From Actinomycetes bacterium (GTDB lineage: Bacteria > Actinomycetota > Acidimicrobiia > Acidimicrobiales > Bog-793), in assembly GCA_021838945.1 (NCBI GenBank), contig JAKCCH010000014.1, positions 1-45,889 of the forward strand: DNA of 45,889 bases. The letters run 5' to 3'. This document shows, piece by piece, positions 1 to 8,528 of the stretch. A model generated the notes under the pieces. That model was not told the origin of the DNA. It made no database searches and saw only the letters and a program-made list of their open reading frames with translations. Position 1 is the stretch's first letter. Each line of letters opens with the position of its first letter. Both the position numbers and the translations under genes were made by a program.

Positions 1-1503
1 CCGATCTTGAAGCTCAAGACGGCCACGCTCGTGGCCTTCGGCTCGACACGGCGCCCCGCCGTGAGCGCCGACCAGGACGACGTGCTCGCCAACCTGGTCG
101 CAGCGGGCACCGAGGCCGTCTGCATCGTGGCGAAGTCGTCCGACCTGCACGTCACCGAGGCGCTTCGCACGAGCCTCGACGAGGCCGTGGCGATGGCAGC
201 GGACTCCGTCGCCTTCCTGCGCGCCCACGGGCTCCGGGTGTTCTTCGACGCCGAGCACTTCTTCGACGGCTTCCGCCGCGACCCCGACTTTGCGCTCCGC
301 GTGCTCGGTGCTGCGGAGACCGCCGGCGCCGAGACGCTCGTCCTCTGCGACACCAACGGCGGCACCCTGCCCGAAGAGGTGGAGCGCATCGTGTCGGCGG
401 TCCGCGCGCGCACGTCGGCAGAGCTCGGGGCGCACTTCCACAACGACAGCGGCTGCGCGGTGGCGAACACCTTGGCGGCCGTTCGCCACGGGGCGACGCA
501 GGTGCAGGGCTGCGTCAACGGCTACGGGGAGCGTGCCGGCAACGCGGATCTCTCGGCCACGATCGCCAACCTCACCCTGAAGATGGGCATCGACACGATC
601 CCCGCCGACCGGCTCGAGCGGTTGACGCCCGTCGCCCATCACATCGCGGAGATCGTCAACATCACGCTCGATCCCCAGCGGCCCTATGTCGGCACGGCGG
701 CTTTCACCCACAAGGCCGGTCTGCACACGAGTGCTCTCGTCCGGCGGGCCGACGCCTACGAGCACGTGCCGCCGGACTCGGTCGGCAACGGCACCCGAGT
801 CGTGGTGAGCGAGCTGGCAGGCCGCTCGACCCTCCAGATGAAGGCGGCGGAGCTGGGCCTCGAGCTCGACTCACCGGCGCTGACCCGGGTGCTCGACACC
901 CTGAAGCGCCTCGAGAACGCCGGTTACCACTTCGAAGCGGCAGACGGGTCGCTCGAGCTCATGATGCGTGCTGCCGCGGGCGCGCCGCTCTCCGGGCTCG
1001 GCGACCTCTTCCGGATCGAGTCGTACCGCGTCATCACCGACTGGCGCGCTCGCGACGTGGCGCTGCCGACCGACAGGGAGTGCGCCGACGGCCGCGAGCT
1101 CGTGCATCCGTGGGCCTCGGGCGGCGACCTCACGACCGAGGCGACCGTCAAGGTGCACGTCGGCGACCGCCGGGTGGTGACGACGGCAGAGGGCAACGGA
1201 CCGGTGAACGCGCTCGACGCAGCGCTGCGCCAAGCGGTCCAACCGGCCTTCGAAGCCCTGAAGGACGTCCACCTCACCGACTACCGCGTGCGGGTGCTCG
1301 ACACCGAGAAGGCGACGGGCGCCGTCACGCGCGTCCTCCTCGACACGGCGGACGCAGAGGGAGCGTGGTCGACGATAGGCGTGTCCGAGAACATCATCGA
1401 GGCTTCGTGGGAAGCACTCGTCGACGCTGTCGTGTTGGCATTGATCCGGGCGTCGGCCGGTACGATCGTCGGCGAACCCGCGGAAGTAGGACCTGCCACA
1501 TGA
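1..1503 (+). CDS. cimA: Citramalate synthase, 3' part (5' end outside window)
   Basis: Condenses acetyl-CoA with pyruvate to (R)-citramalate, the entry to threonine-independent isoleucine synthesis. The reading frame is open from the first base, and the first visible residues (KLKTATLVAFGSTRR) correspond to an internal segment of CimA, so the metal-binding N-terminus lies upstream of the window. Visible HMGL-like TIM-barrel motifs are LCDTNGG (about 346-363), GAHFHNDSGCAVANT (about 427-471) and GYGERAGNADLS. The linker with FTHKAGLHTSA follows, then a C-terminal LeuA-type allosteric domain ending near 1480. FGSTRR and the overall layout favour CimA over LeuA. The stop overlaps the next start as ATGA at 1500, suggesting translational coupling. 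Confidence 0.9.
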   Translation, partial: PILKLKTATLVAFGSTRRPAVSADQDDVLANLVAAGTEAVCIVAKSSDLHVTEALRTSLDEAVAMAADSVAFLRAHGLRVFFDAEHFFDGFRRDPDFALRVLGAAETAGAETLVLCDTNGGTLPEEVERIVSAVRARTSAELGAHFHNDSGCAVANTLAAVRHGATQVQGCVNGYGERAGNADLSATIANLTLKMGIDTIPADRLERLTPVAHHIAEIVNITLDPQRPYVGTAAFTHKAGLHTSALVRRADAYEHVPPDSVGNGTRVVVSELAGRSTLQMKAAELGLELDSPALTRVLDTLKRLENAGYHFEAADGSLELMMRAAAGAPLSGLGDLFRIESYRVITDWRARDVALPTDRECADGRELVHPWASGGDLTTEATVKVHVGDRRVVTTAEGNGPVNALDAALRQAVQPAFEALKDVHLTDYRVRVLDTEKATGAVTRVLLDTADAEGAWSTIGVSENIIEASWEALVDAVVLALIRASAGTIVGEPAEVGPAT

Positions 1504-2036
1504 CCCAGCCGAAGTTCGCCCCGATCCTCCCGAACGTCGAGGTGAGGGACCTCCACCAGCTCCCGGTGCCGCTGCCCTGGCAGACGCACCGTCCGGCCGA
1601 CTTCCGGCCGGCGCCTGGTGCGGCTCGCCGACCAGGGCGCGGCATCGCCGGGCCGGACCAGGGGTATGCGATGCTGCTCGCCGAGCGTTTCGGCGAGCGT
1701 CTCCGCCTGGCCGACGGCGAGCACGCCGACGACGTCCTGCTCGGCGCCGTGGTCATCGCGCTCCACCGGGCTGCGATGTACGGGAGGGCGCCCGTGGCGG
1801 CTGACCTCGAGCTCGCGCTCAACGTGTTCGGCTACCTCGATGGAGCGAGTGAAGAGGTCGTCGAGGCGCGGCGCGAAGCGTTTCGCGGAGCGGCGCACGA
1901 CTACTGGCGCCAGCGCGAGCTCGCCGACCTCGTCCCCGAGTCCACGTTGCGGATGACGCCCGCCGCCGTCGCCGGCGAGCTGTCCGAGAACCCGGGTTCG
2001 TTCTTCGAGTTGAGTGGCGTGACACCGGAGGCCTGA
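1500..2036 (+). CDS. Conserved hypothetical protein coupled to cimA
   Basis: A 178-residue protein whose ATG overlaps the cimA stop codon (ATGA), so it is probably co-translated with it. The N-terminus is proline-rich (about residues 1-50). The rest looks alpha-helical and charged, with a helical core around LLGAVVIALHRAAMYGRAP and an acidic/basic helix EEVVEARREAFRGAAHDYWRQRELADLVP. There is no signal peptide or membrane segment. I do not recognise the family. Position suggests a role linked to branched-chain amino acid or acyl-CoA metabolism, but the sequence does not show it. The acyl-CoA dehydrogenase gene starts 2 nt after its stop. Confidence 0.75.
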   Translation: MTQPKFAPILPNVEVRDLHQLPVPLPWQTHRPADFRPAPGAARRPGRGIAGPDQGYAMLLAERFGERLRLADGEHADDVLLGAVVIALHRAAMYGRAPVAADLELALNVFGYLDGASEEVVEARREAFRGAAHDYWRQRELADLVPESTLRMTPAAVAGELSENPGSFFELSGVTPEA

Positions 2037-2038
2037 TC

Positions 2039-3181
2039 GTGTCGTTCGAGCTGTCGGAAGATCAGCAGTCGTTCCGCCAAGTGCTCCGGCGGTTCGCCGA
2101 CGAGCGGATCGCCCCGAAGGCGGCGGAGTACGACGAGCGCGAGGAGTACCCCTGGGAGAGCTTCAACGCCTGCGTGGCGATGGAGCTGCCTGCGCTCGGC
2201 GTCCCGGCGGAATACGGCGGCCAGGGTGCCGACCTCGTGACGCAGGCCCTCATGATCGAGGAGGTCGCGCGGGCCTGCGCGTCCACCGCCGTCACGCTGC
2301 TCATCTCCAAGCTCGGGATGTTGCCGGTGATCAACTTCGCCTCCGAGGAGCTCAAGCAGAAGTACCTGCCGCGTGTGGCGAGCGGCGAGGCACAGGCGAG
2401 CTACTGCCTCTCCGAGCCGGACGCGGGCTCCGACGTGGCATCGATGTCTGCCCGTGCCGTGCGCGACGGCGACCACTACGTCATCACCGGGACGAAGTAC
2501 TGGATCACGAACGCCGGGATCTCGGACACCTACACCGTGTTCGCGAAGACCGACCCCGGCGCCGGCCACCGTGGCATCTCGTGCTTCCTCGTGGAGAAGG
2601 ACTGGGGTGTGAAGGTCCCGAAGCTCGAGCACAAGATGGGCCTTCGAGCGAGCCCGACAGGCGAGGTCGTTCTCGACGAGGTGCGTGTGCCGGTGGAGAA
2701 CCGTGTGGGGGAGGAGGGGCAGGGCTTCTACATCGCGATGCACACGCTCGACCGGAGCCGTCCCACCGTCGGCGCTCAGGCTGTCGGCATCGCCCAGGGT
2801 GCGCTCGACTACGCGCTCGGTTACGTCCAGCGGCGCAGGCAGTTCGGTCGCCCGATCTCGGAGTTCCAGGGACTGCAGTTCATGCTGGCAGACATGGCGA
2901 TGCGAGTCGAGGCGGCGCGAGGTCTCGTGTACCGGGCGTGCGCCGCCGCCGACGCGGGCGCTCCCGCCGGTGATCTCGCGAAGCTCGGCGCCATGGCGAA
3001 GTGCTTCGCCTCGGACGTCGCCATGCAGGTCGCCACCGATGCCGTCCAGCTGCTCGGCGGTTACGGCTACACCCGCGAGTTCCCGGTCGAGCGCTACATG
3101 CGCGATGCCAAGATCACGCAGATCTACGAGGGCACCAACCAGGTGCAGCGGGTGGTGATCGCGAAGCGCCTGCTCGCCTAG
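2039..3181 (+). CDS. Acyl-CoA dehydrogenase
   Basis: FAD-dependent alpha,beta-dehydrogenation of an acyl-CoA thioester, electrons passing to an electron-transfer flavoprotein. At 380 residues it is the standard length for the short/branched-chain ACAD family. Visible: N-terminal helical domain beginning FELSEDQQSFRQVLRRFADERIAP, the first family signature YCLSEPDAGSD near residue 121, a middle beta domain with YWITNAG, and the C-terminal second signature ending QIYEGTNQVQRVVIAKRLL, where the glutamate of YEGTNQ is the expected catalytic base. The GTG start at 2039 lies 2 nt after the preceding stop. Next to cimA it may act in branched-chain acyl-CoA oxidation; substrate class is inference. 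Confidence 0.92.
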   Translation: MSFELSEDQQSFRQVLRRFADERIAPKAAEYDEREEYPWESFNACVAMELPALGVPAEYGGQGADLVTQALMIEEVARACASTAVTLLISKLGMLPVINFASEELKQKYLPRVASGEAQASYCLSEPDAGSDVASMSARAVRDGDHYVITGTKYWITNAGISDTYTVFAKTDPGAGHRGISCFLVEKDWGVKVPKLEHKMGLRASPTGEVVLDEVRVPVENRVGEEGQGFYIAMHTLDRSRPTVGAQAVGIAQGALDYALGYVQRRRQFGRPISEFQGLQFMLADMAMRVEAARGLVYRACAAADAGAPAGDLAKLGAMAKCFASDVAMQVATDAVQLLGGYGYTREFPVERYMRDAKITQIYEGTNQVQRVVIAKRLLA

Positions 3182-3268
3182 AGCGACATCCCCGACAGCT
3201 TCTGCAGCCGGCTCGTGATGCCGGCGGGGTGCCACCAACTTTCCGACGGCGCTGCCTACCATCGATCC

Positions 3269-4231
3269 GTGGAGCGCGACCTGGGCGGGCGGGACGACAC
3301 CGGCTGGCTCCGCTACGCCGCCCTGCTCATGCTGGTGGGGATCCTGTTCGTCGCAGGGGTCTCGGAAGGGTGGTGGCACCGGGTCCACAACACCCTGGCA
3401 GGCGGAGCTCCCACGAGCGGCGGTCAGCCACTCGATGCGGCTTACTTCGCGGCAGGCTCCTGCCTCGAGTTCGCGCCGACAGCAGGTGACCGGCACATCA
3501 CGGTCTTCCTCGACGCCGGCCACGGCGGCATCGACCCCGGAGCCGTCGGCCACACCGAATCCGGGAGGCAGGTCGAGGAGGCCGGGATCACCCTCCCGGT
3601 CGAGCTCGACACGATGGCGCTCCTGCGGGCGGAGGGTTTCACCGTCGTCGTCTCGCGCACGACCGCTTCCACGGTGCTCAAGCTCGGTCCCGGCGACACA
3701 TCGGGCGGCGTGCTCTCCCTCGTCGGCGCGCACGCCGAGGTCGCCGCGCGGGACATCTGCGCGAACGACGCGCACGCGCGGTTGCTCGTCGGGATCTACT
3801 ACGACGCGAGCAGCTCGCCGTCGACGGCAGGGAGCGTGACGACCTACGACGCGGTCCGGCCGTTCTCGAGAGAGAACCTGCGTTTTGCCGACTTGTTGCA
3901 GTCCTCCGTCGTGAGTGCCATGAACAGCCACGGGTGGGGGATCCCGAACGACGGCGTCCTCGACGACGTCGGGATGGGGTCCAACAACGGCAACGCTGCA
4001 ACGAGCAGGCTGGCCGCCCTCGCGCTGCGCTACGACCATGTCATGCTCCTCGGACCGGCGATGAGCGGCTATTTCTCGACCCCGAGTGAGATGCCGGGCG
4101 CGCTGATCGAGCCGCTCTACATCACGGATCCGTTCGAGGGCAGCATCGCCGCCGACCCGACAGACCAGCGAGTGATGGCCTCGGGTATCGCCACCGCCGT
4201 CGAGCGGTACTTCGCCGGTACGAGGTCATGA
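3269..4231 (+). CDS. Exported N-acetylmuramoyl-L-alanine amidase-like protein (Amidase_3)
   Basis: Amidase_3-type fold, normally a zinc enzyme cutting the MurNAc-L-Ala bond of peptidoglycan. A membrane anchor or signal segment (LRYAALLMLVGILFVAGV, about residues 11-28) precedes the catalytic domain, which starts TVFLDAGHGGIDPGAVG. The first zinc histidine (DAGHGG) and a C-terminal glutamate (ALIEPLYITDPFE) are present. The motif that is usually (F/V)(I/V)SIHxN reads LLVGIYYDAS, so the second zinc histidine appears replaced by tyrosine. Activity is therefore uncertain; it may only bind cell wall. I prefer the GTG at 3269 because TACCAT (3257-3262) lies 6 nt upstream (leaderless pattern); an alternative GTG/ATG at 3215/3218 adds 18 residues. 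Confidence 0.8.
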   Translation: MERDLGGRDDTGWLRYAALLMLVGILFVAGVSEGWWHRVHNTLAGGAPTSGGQPLDAAYFAAGSCLEFAPTAGDRHITVFLDAGHGGIDPGAVGHTESGRQVEEAGITLPVELDTMALLRAEGFTVVVSRTTASTVLKLGPGDTSGGVLSLVGAHAEVAARDICANDAHARLLVGIYYDASSSPSTAGSVTTYDAVRPFSRENLRFADLLQSSVVSAMNSHGWGIPNDGVLDDVGMGSNNGNAATSRLAALALRYDHVMLLGPAMSGYFSTPSEMPGALIEPLYITDPFEGSIAADPTDQRVMASGIATAVERYFAGTRS

Positions 4232-4319
4232 GCTGTGCACGGAATGGGCGAGCGCACAGGGGATAACTCCCCTAAGAAACGGTAGGTCCACCGGTAACCA
4301 CCCCTGCCACCCTCTCGGC

Positions 4320-4970
4320 ATGTGCCGAGTCCGAATCCTCGTGGCCCCGTTGCTGGTTCTCACGGTGCTCGGATGCGCCGCGTGCTCGCCGTCTGCCTCA
4401 CCACGTCCGATCGCTCCAGGGCCAACGCCCACGGTCGCCCTGGTGGGCAGCAACAGCCATGGCGGCAGTGACCCGCACCGGCGGCACCGCCTGCGTCATC
4501 ATCATGCGGGTCACCGCCGGGCGACCGGTCGTCACAACGCCGCCCATGCCGCTGCGGCGGCATGGCTGGCGTCGATCCGGGCCTTCTATGCCGCCGGCCG
4601 GGTGGGTCAGCCGATGTACGGACCCCTGGTCGAGAGCTTCGTGCCGGGCTCGCTGGCGCTGGAGCAGACCGAGGCGTGGCTCGGTGCTCTGTCCGGGGCA
4701 GGAGTCGTCGCGCCGGCAACGTTTCGTGTCGGCAACGTGAAGGTGACATCGCTCGCCGGCCTCATCGCCGTGGTGAAGGGCTGCATGTACGACACGGGGA
4801 GCGTCTACCGCAGCACCGGGGCGCCGGCCCCCGCCGCGCTCGGCGGCGGTGCCGGCCTGACGGCGTCGATCGCGGTGCTCCACGACATCGGTGGCCGCTG
4901 GCTCGTCTGGTCCGACCAGACCTCCGCCGTCTCGTCGTCGAAGGAGGAAGGTCCGTGTCATGGGTTCTGA
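4320..4970 (+). CDS. Putative lipoprotein, His-rich N-terminal linker
   Basis: A 216-residue protein with a hydrophobic signal (LVAPLLVLTVLGCAACS) and a candidate lipobox cysteine near residues 19-22, so probably lipid-anchored outside the membrane. A Pro/Ser stretch and a basic His/Arg-rich linker (about residues 45-75) follow. The C-terminal part (AAAWLASIRAFYAAG to the end) resembles NTF2-like or conserved secreted domains of actinobacterial transfer-type loci in layout: a helical start, a strand region containing a lone Cys (VVKGCMYDTGSVYR), and a final GGRWLVWS strand. That family link is from memory and weak. The gene overlaps the next one by 16 bp and carries that gene's Shine-Dalgarno, indicating an operon. 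Confidence 0.65.
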   Translation: MCRVRILVAPLLVLTVLGCAACSPSASPRPIAPGPTPTVALVGSNSHGGSDPHRRHRLRHHHAGHRRATGRHNAAHAAAAAWLASIRAFYAAGRVGQPMYGPLVESFVPGSLALEQTEAWLGALSGAGVVAPATFRVGNVKVTSLAGLIAVVKGCMYDTGSVYRSTGAPAPAALGGGAGLTASIAVLHDIGGRWLVWSDQTSAVSSSKEEGPCHGF

Positions 4971-6028
4971 GGCGGCTCGGACGAGCTGCCACCGCCCTCG
5001 TGTTGCTCGCAGTCGTCCAGGTCACGGCCGGTGGGGTGGCGGCGGCCGGCTACGGGGGTGGCGATGGCGGCGGGGGCGGTGACGGGATCTGGGCGAGCGC
5101 GTGGTGGATCGGCAACCCGTCGGGCGGAGGGCCGTACGTCGGCCCTGCACAGTCGGCGCAAGGCCAGTGCATCTGGATCGACACCGGAACGACGGTGAAG
5201 GACCTGGGGGACGCTCTCGGTCAGTCCGGGCTCCCCGGCTCCTTCTGGAAGGCATCGCAGGGCGGCGGCCACCCCGGCATCTGGGGCGTGCTGCGCTGGG
5301 CGGTGAACGTCGCCCGGCACTCCATGGCTGACGACCACTTCGACCTCGTGGCCTGCCCGAGCGCGAGCCAGGTCCCCCCGAGCGGCGGTGACTTCGAGAG
5401 CGATCTGCCCCGTGCGCAGCCGCCGCAGGGGCCGCCGCTCTGGCTCTTCGTCTTCTGGGACACCGTGCCCGACCCGCCGGCTTCGAGCCTGCCCCCGGTG
5501 GTGGAGGACATGTACCGGTCGATGACCCTGCCGGGGCCCGCCATCGCGACGTCTCCGTCGCATGTCGCCGGCATCGAGGACTCCACAGCCGTCAACGTCG
5601 CCACGTGGATGTGGCTCTCGAATGGCGGGATCTTCCGCCACAGCGTGGTCGCCACCGCGTCGGCCGGACCGTACACGGCCACGGTGTGGGCATATCCCGT
5701 CTCGGTGACGTGGTCCGCCGCGTGGGACTTCCAGAAGCCGTCACTCGACCCAGAGCGAGGGACGAACCTCGCGCCGGAGTCGCTGGACGAGCAGTGTGGC
5801 GGGCCAGGCGTCCCCTATCCGGCGCTCTCCGGCGCATGTACCGCGGTGTTCGGGCAGTCGACGCTCGGTGGGCGTGCACCGCTCACAGCCGATGTCGCGT
5901 GGGCCGTGCACTGGGCGATCTCCGAGAGCGGGATCGTCGGCGGTGAGGGCACGCTCGGCATGTTGCACACGAGCAGCCGCCTCTGGCTCCGTGTCGTGCA
6001 GGTCGAGTCGATCATCTCATCGGGATGA
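4955..6028 (+). CDS. Secreted protein, unknown, Trp-rich beta domain
   Basis: A 357-residue exported protein. GTG 4955 is preceded by AAGGAGGAAG (4941-4950) with good spacing, inside the end of the lipoprotein gene. The signal peptide covers about residues 1-31 (RRLGRAATALVLLAVVQ followed by AAA). A Gly-rich spacer follows, then a Trp-rich region. The C-terminal half (TWMWLSNGG, ATVWAYPVSVTWSAAWDF, CGGPGVPYP, AVHWAISESG) resembles a secreted actinobacterial type with WLW, TPVSVTW-x-GDG and C-x-GPGTPY motifs, usually found near TraG/VirB4-like genes; here the GDG is absent. That resemblance is recalled, not searched. The stop overlaps the next ATG (6025). Function unknown. Confidence 0.7.
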   Translation: MSWVLRRLGRAATALVLLAVVQVTAGGVAAAGYGGGDGGGGGDGIWASAWWIGNPSGGGPYVGPAQSAQGQCIWIDTGTTVKDLGDALGQSGLPGSFWKASQGGGHPGIWGVLRWAVNVARHSMADDHFDLVACPSASQVPPSGGDFESDLPRAQPPQGPPLWLFVFWDTVPDPPASSLPPVVEDMYRSMTLPGPAIATSPSHVAGIEDSTAVNVATWMWLSNGGIFRHSVVATASAGPYTATVWAYPVSVTWSAAWDFQKPSLDPERGTNLAPESLDEQCGGPGVPYPALSGACTAVFGQSTLGGRAPLTADVAWAVHWAISESGIVGGEGTLGMLHTSSRLWLRVVQVESIISSG

Positions 6029-6525
6029 GCGCCACCTGGTGCATCCGGTGGATCCACCAGCGCGACACACCCGTTTCGTATCGTGGTCGGGTGGTCGACA
6101 TGTCGGTGTCCGGTCTGGGTCTCACGAAGCGGGTCCTCCCGCGCACACGGGGGGAGGCGGCGCAGCAGGCGCTCGGTCGTTTCGTCCGGGTCGAGGACTG
6201 GAACGGCCTGGTCGCCGGTGACGTCGTCCGGATCGCCGGTCACCCGGCGCGCGGCCGGCATTGGCGGTTCCGGGCACATGTCACGAACACGAGCAACGGC
6301 GCCAGCTGGGTCGAGGTGTCGCTCGTCGAGGGACCTCCTCCGTCGAGGCGTCCCGGGGCGCGAGCCGCGCGATCAGGTGCCGAGGAGCCGGAAGCGCCTG
6401 CACGCGTGGCTCGGGTGCGGTCCTTCGCACCCGAGCTCGTCTCGCCGCGCTGGCGCGGCCGGCGCCACCGGGAGGCACAGAAGGAGCCGGATCGGCACGA
6501 GGTGGGCCAACAGCTCCTCTTCTGA
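6025..6525 (+). CDS. Small basic protein, third gene of lipoprotein/secreted-protein trio
   Basis: A 166-residue soluble protein. ATG 6025 overlaps the preceding stop (ATGA). The centre reads like a small beta-barrel (FVRVEDWNGLVAGDVVRIAGHP, then HWRFRAHVTNTSNGASWVEVSLVEG). An Arg/Glu-rich tail contains RVRSFAPELVSP. I recall small actinobacterial proteins with the same W-x-GL-x-x-GD, HVxN-x-x-TG-x-x-WVEV and RSF-x-P-E pattern that accompany the two exported proteins upstream, but no function is known to me. There is no signal peptide. An internal ATG at about 6100 is a less likely start because it would lose the overlap. Confidence 0.6.
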   Translation: MSATWCIRWIHQRDTPVSYRGRVVDMSVSGLGLTKRVLPRTRGEAAQQALGRFVRVEDWNGLVAGDVVRIAGHPARGRHWRFRAHVTNTSNGASWVEVSLVEGPPPSRRPGARAARSGAEEPEAPARVARVRSFAPELVSPRWRGRRHREAQKEPDRHEVGQQLLF

Positions 6526-6655
6526 GTCGACGTCCGGCGCTCGGTGTCGCTGCGCACCACGCCTCGACCTTCACGGTCGGTGTGATCGCATCCACAGGGC
6601 CGACCTCGCCACGTCCGAGCCGCGCCGGCCGGCGATCCATGCGTCAACAGGCGCC

Positions 6656-7993
6656 CTAACCGAGGAAGTCCCTCGCGAGCTGCTCGAACATGGCGGCTGA
6701 CCACTCGAGCGACTCGACGTCGATGCGCTCGTCGTCGCCGTGGAACATGCGGGCGAACTGCTCGAACGTGAGGTTGTTCGAGAACATCCCGAAGCCGTAG
6801 GCCTGTGCCCCCTGGCGCCGGAAGAAGCGCGCGTCCGTCGCGCCCACCATCAGGAACGGCACGACCTTCCCGTCCGGATGGAACCTGCCGGCGAGGCGGG
6901 ACATGGCGTCCCAGAGCGGTGTCTCCGTGCTCGACGACGTCGCCGGGTCATCGTGTGCCTCGGTGATCTCCACCTTGTCGGCGAGGTCCCCGAGCGCCTC
7001 CTCGATGAGCCGCCGCACGTCGACCTCGGTCCAACCCGGCATGGTCCGGATGTCGAGATCGAGCTCGACGGTGTCGGGGATCACGTTGATCTTGGTCCCG
7101 CCGTGCAGGATCGTCGGCGCGACAGTCGTGTGCGTGCAGGCGTGCGCCTGGCGAGCCACGCCGAGATCGGGCAGCACCTCGAGCAGACCCTCGATCTCGG
7201 ACGGGTCGAGGAGAGCCCGAGTGATCTCGTCCGGCATACCCATCGCCTCGACGAAACGGCGCCATGTCTCGTGGATCTCCGCCACCGGCCGGAACTCGGC
7301 CAGGCGCCGGACCACCTCGGCGGCTGTGACGAGTGCGTTGTCGGTGCGAAGTGGCTGGGAGGCGTGTCCGGCCTCGCCCCTGATGCGCAGCCGGCACCAG
7401 CAGCTCCCCTTCTCCCCGATCGGGACCGGCAGCAGCTTGCCGCCGGGCATCTGCAGCGGGATGCCCCCTGACTCGGTGATGACGTAGTCGGCACCGACGG
7501 CCTCACGCGCGTGCTCGGTGAGCCAGCCGGCCCCGTGCGACCCGAGTGCTTCCTCGTCGGCGACGGCGGCGAGCACGAGCGTTCCCCGGGGCGCGAACCC
7601 GCTGCGGACCAGACGAGTGAAGGCAAGCGACATGGAGGACGTCAGGTTCAGCATGTCGACGGCACCACGGCCCCAGACCTCGCCGTCCACGAGCTCCCCG
7701 CCGAACGGGTCACGGGACCAGTTCGACTCGTTCACCGGCACGACGTCGGTGTGTGCCAGATAGCACAGCGACGGAGCCGACGAATCGCTCCCCTCGAGAC
7801 GGGCGACGACGGACACGCGACCCGGGACGGGTTCGTAGGTCTCGACATCGGCGCCGGCGTCGCGGGCGAGCCCGGCGATCACGCCTGCGCTCGCGGCCTC
7901 CTGACCCGACTCCGCCGTGCCGTCGTTCACGCATCGGTTGCGGATCAGCGTCTGGAGGAGGTCGACGACCTCGGGGTCCTGGACTCGACTCAC
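6656..7993 (-). CDS. M20/M25/M40 family metallopeptidase
   Basis: A 445-residue zinc amidohydrolase/peptidase of the ArgE/DapE/CPG2 class. Visible metal-site motifs: YLAHTDVVPV (His and following Asp), VWGRGAVDM (bridging Asp), VADEEALGSHG (catalytic Glu plus metal Glu) and a late FARMFHGDDERI (final His). A dimerisation-type insert lies between, with GEAGHASQPL. The GTG start at 7993 overlaps the GNAT stop codon as GTGA, so the two minus-strand genes are coupled. Substrate cannot be told from sequence; family members take N-acyl amino acids or dipeptides. The longer upstream frame overlaps GNAT coding sequence and is rejected. Confidence 0.9.
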   Translation of the reverse strand: MSRVQDPEVVDLLQTLIRNRCVNDGTAESGQEAASAGVIAGLARDAGADVETYEPVPGRVSVVARLEGSDSSAPSLCYLAHTDVVPVNESNWSRDPFGGELVDGEVWGRGAVDMLNLTSSMSLAFTRLVRSGFAPRGTLVLAAVADEEALGSHGAGWLTEHAREAVGADYVITESGGIPLQMPGGKLLPVPIGEKGSCWCRLRIRGEAGHASQPLRTDNALVTAAEVVRRLAEFRPVAEIHETWRRFVEAMGMPDEITRALLDPSEIEGLLEVLPDLGVARQAHACTHTTVAPTILHGGTKINVIPDTVELDLDIRTMPGWTEVDVRRLIEEALGDLADKVEITEAHDDPATSSSTETPLWDAMSRLAGRFHPDGKVVPFLMVGATDARFFRRQGAQAYGFGMFSNNLTFEQFARMFHGDDERIDVESLEWSAAMFEQLARDFLG

Positions 7994-8499
7994 GACCGGC
8001 CCACCGTTCGCCACATCATCACGTGCGGACCGATGTGCTCGGCCACCCACTCCTCGCCGAACCTGACGAAGCCTGCCCGCTCGTAGAAAGCCGCCGCGGG
8101 CACGCGGGCGCTGCACCACAGCACGCCTCCCCCGTGCGCTGCCACGTGCGAGATCACGAAGGCGAGAACCGCGCCTCCGATCCCGGTGCCGCGGAGGTCG
8201 GGTCGCGTCGCCATCGAGCGCAGGCGCCACTGCCGCCCGGGCGGCAGCACCGTGGCGAGCTCGGCAGGGGCCTCCTCGGGTGACACGGCTGCCGTGCTCA
8301 CCACCTCGCCTGATCCGGCGACCACGGCCGCGCCGACGACTGCTTCGGGGTCGTCGGACCCGATCAGGGACATCTCTTCGACCCGCTGGTGCGGACGGAG
8401 CACCTGTTGGCGGAGGAGGTAGGTCCTCTCGGGTGCGACCGGACCGATCGCGAGGTCTCCGATGACGGGATGGGAGAGGTGGTCGTTCACGACGTTCAC
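7990..8499 (-). CDS. GNAT family N-acetyltransferase
   Basis: A 169-residue protein transferring an acetyl group from acetyl-CoA. The acetyl-CoA binding motif is the RSMATRPDLRGTGIGGAVLAF segment (V/A-x-P-x-x-R-G-x-G-I-G), and the C-terminal AAAFYERAGFVRFG matches the usual end of the fold. Two closely spaced GTG starts (8499 and 8490) are possible. A TACGAT hexamer lies upstream (8514 to 8509 on the minus strand), 9 nt before GTG 8499, with no Shine-Dalgarno, so a leaderless start is likely. It is coupled to the downstream peptidase and divergent from the methyltransferase at 8529, with only 29 bp between starts. Confidence 0.85.
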   Translation of the reverse strand: MNVVNDHLSHPVIGDLAIGPVAPERTYLLRQQVLRPHQRVEEMSLIGSDDPEAVVGAAVVAGSGEVVSTAAVSPEEAPAELATVLPPGRQWRLRSMATRPDLRGTGIGGAVLAFVISHVAAHGGGVLWCSARVPAAAFYERAGFVRFGEEWVAEHIGPHVMMWRTVGRS

Positions 8500-8528
8500 G
8501 ATGCAGCGATCGTACGCGGTGAGAGGAT

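Noticed and set aside
1901-4039. 712-codon open frame on the minus strand
   Set aside because: It lies antisense to the acyl-CoA dehydrogenase and amidase genes, both with clear family motifs; its composition is typical of a high-GC shadow.
6656-8230. Longer M20 peptidase frame starting at 8230
   Set aside because: The extra residues are Arg-rich shadow of the GNAT gene; GTG 7993 overlaps the GNAT stop and matches the family N-terminus.
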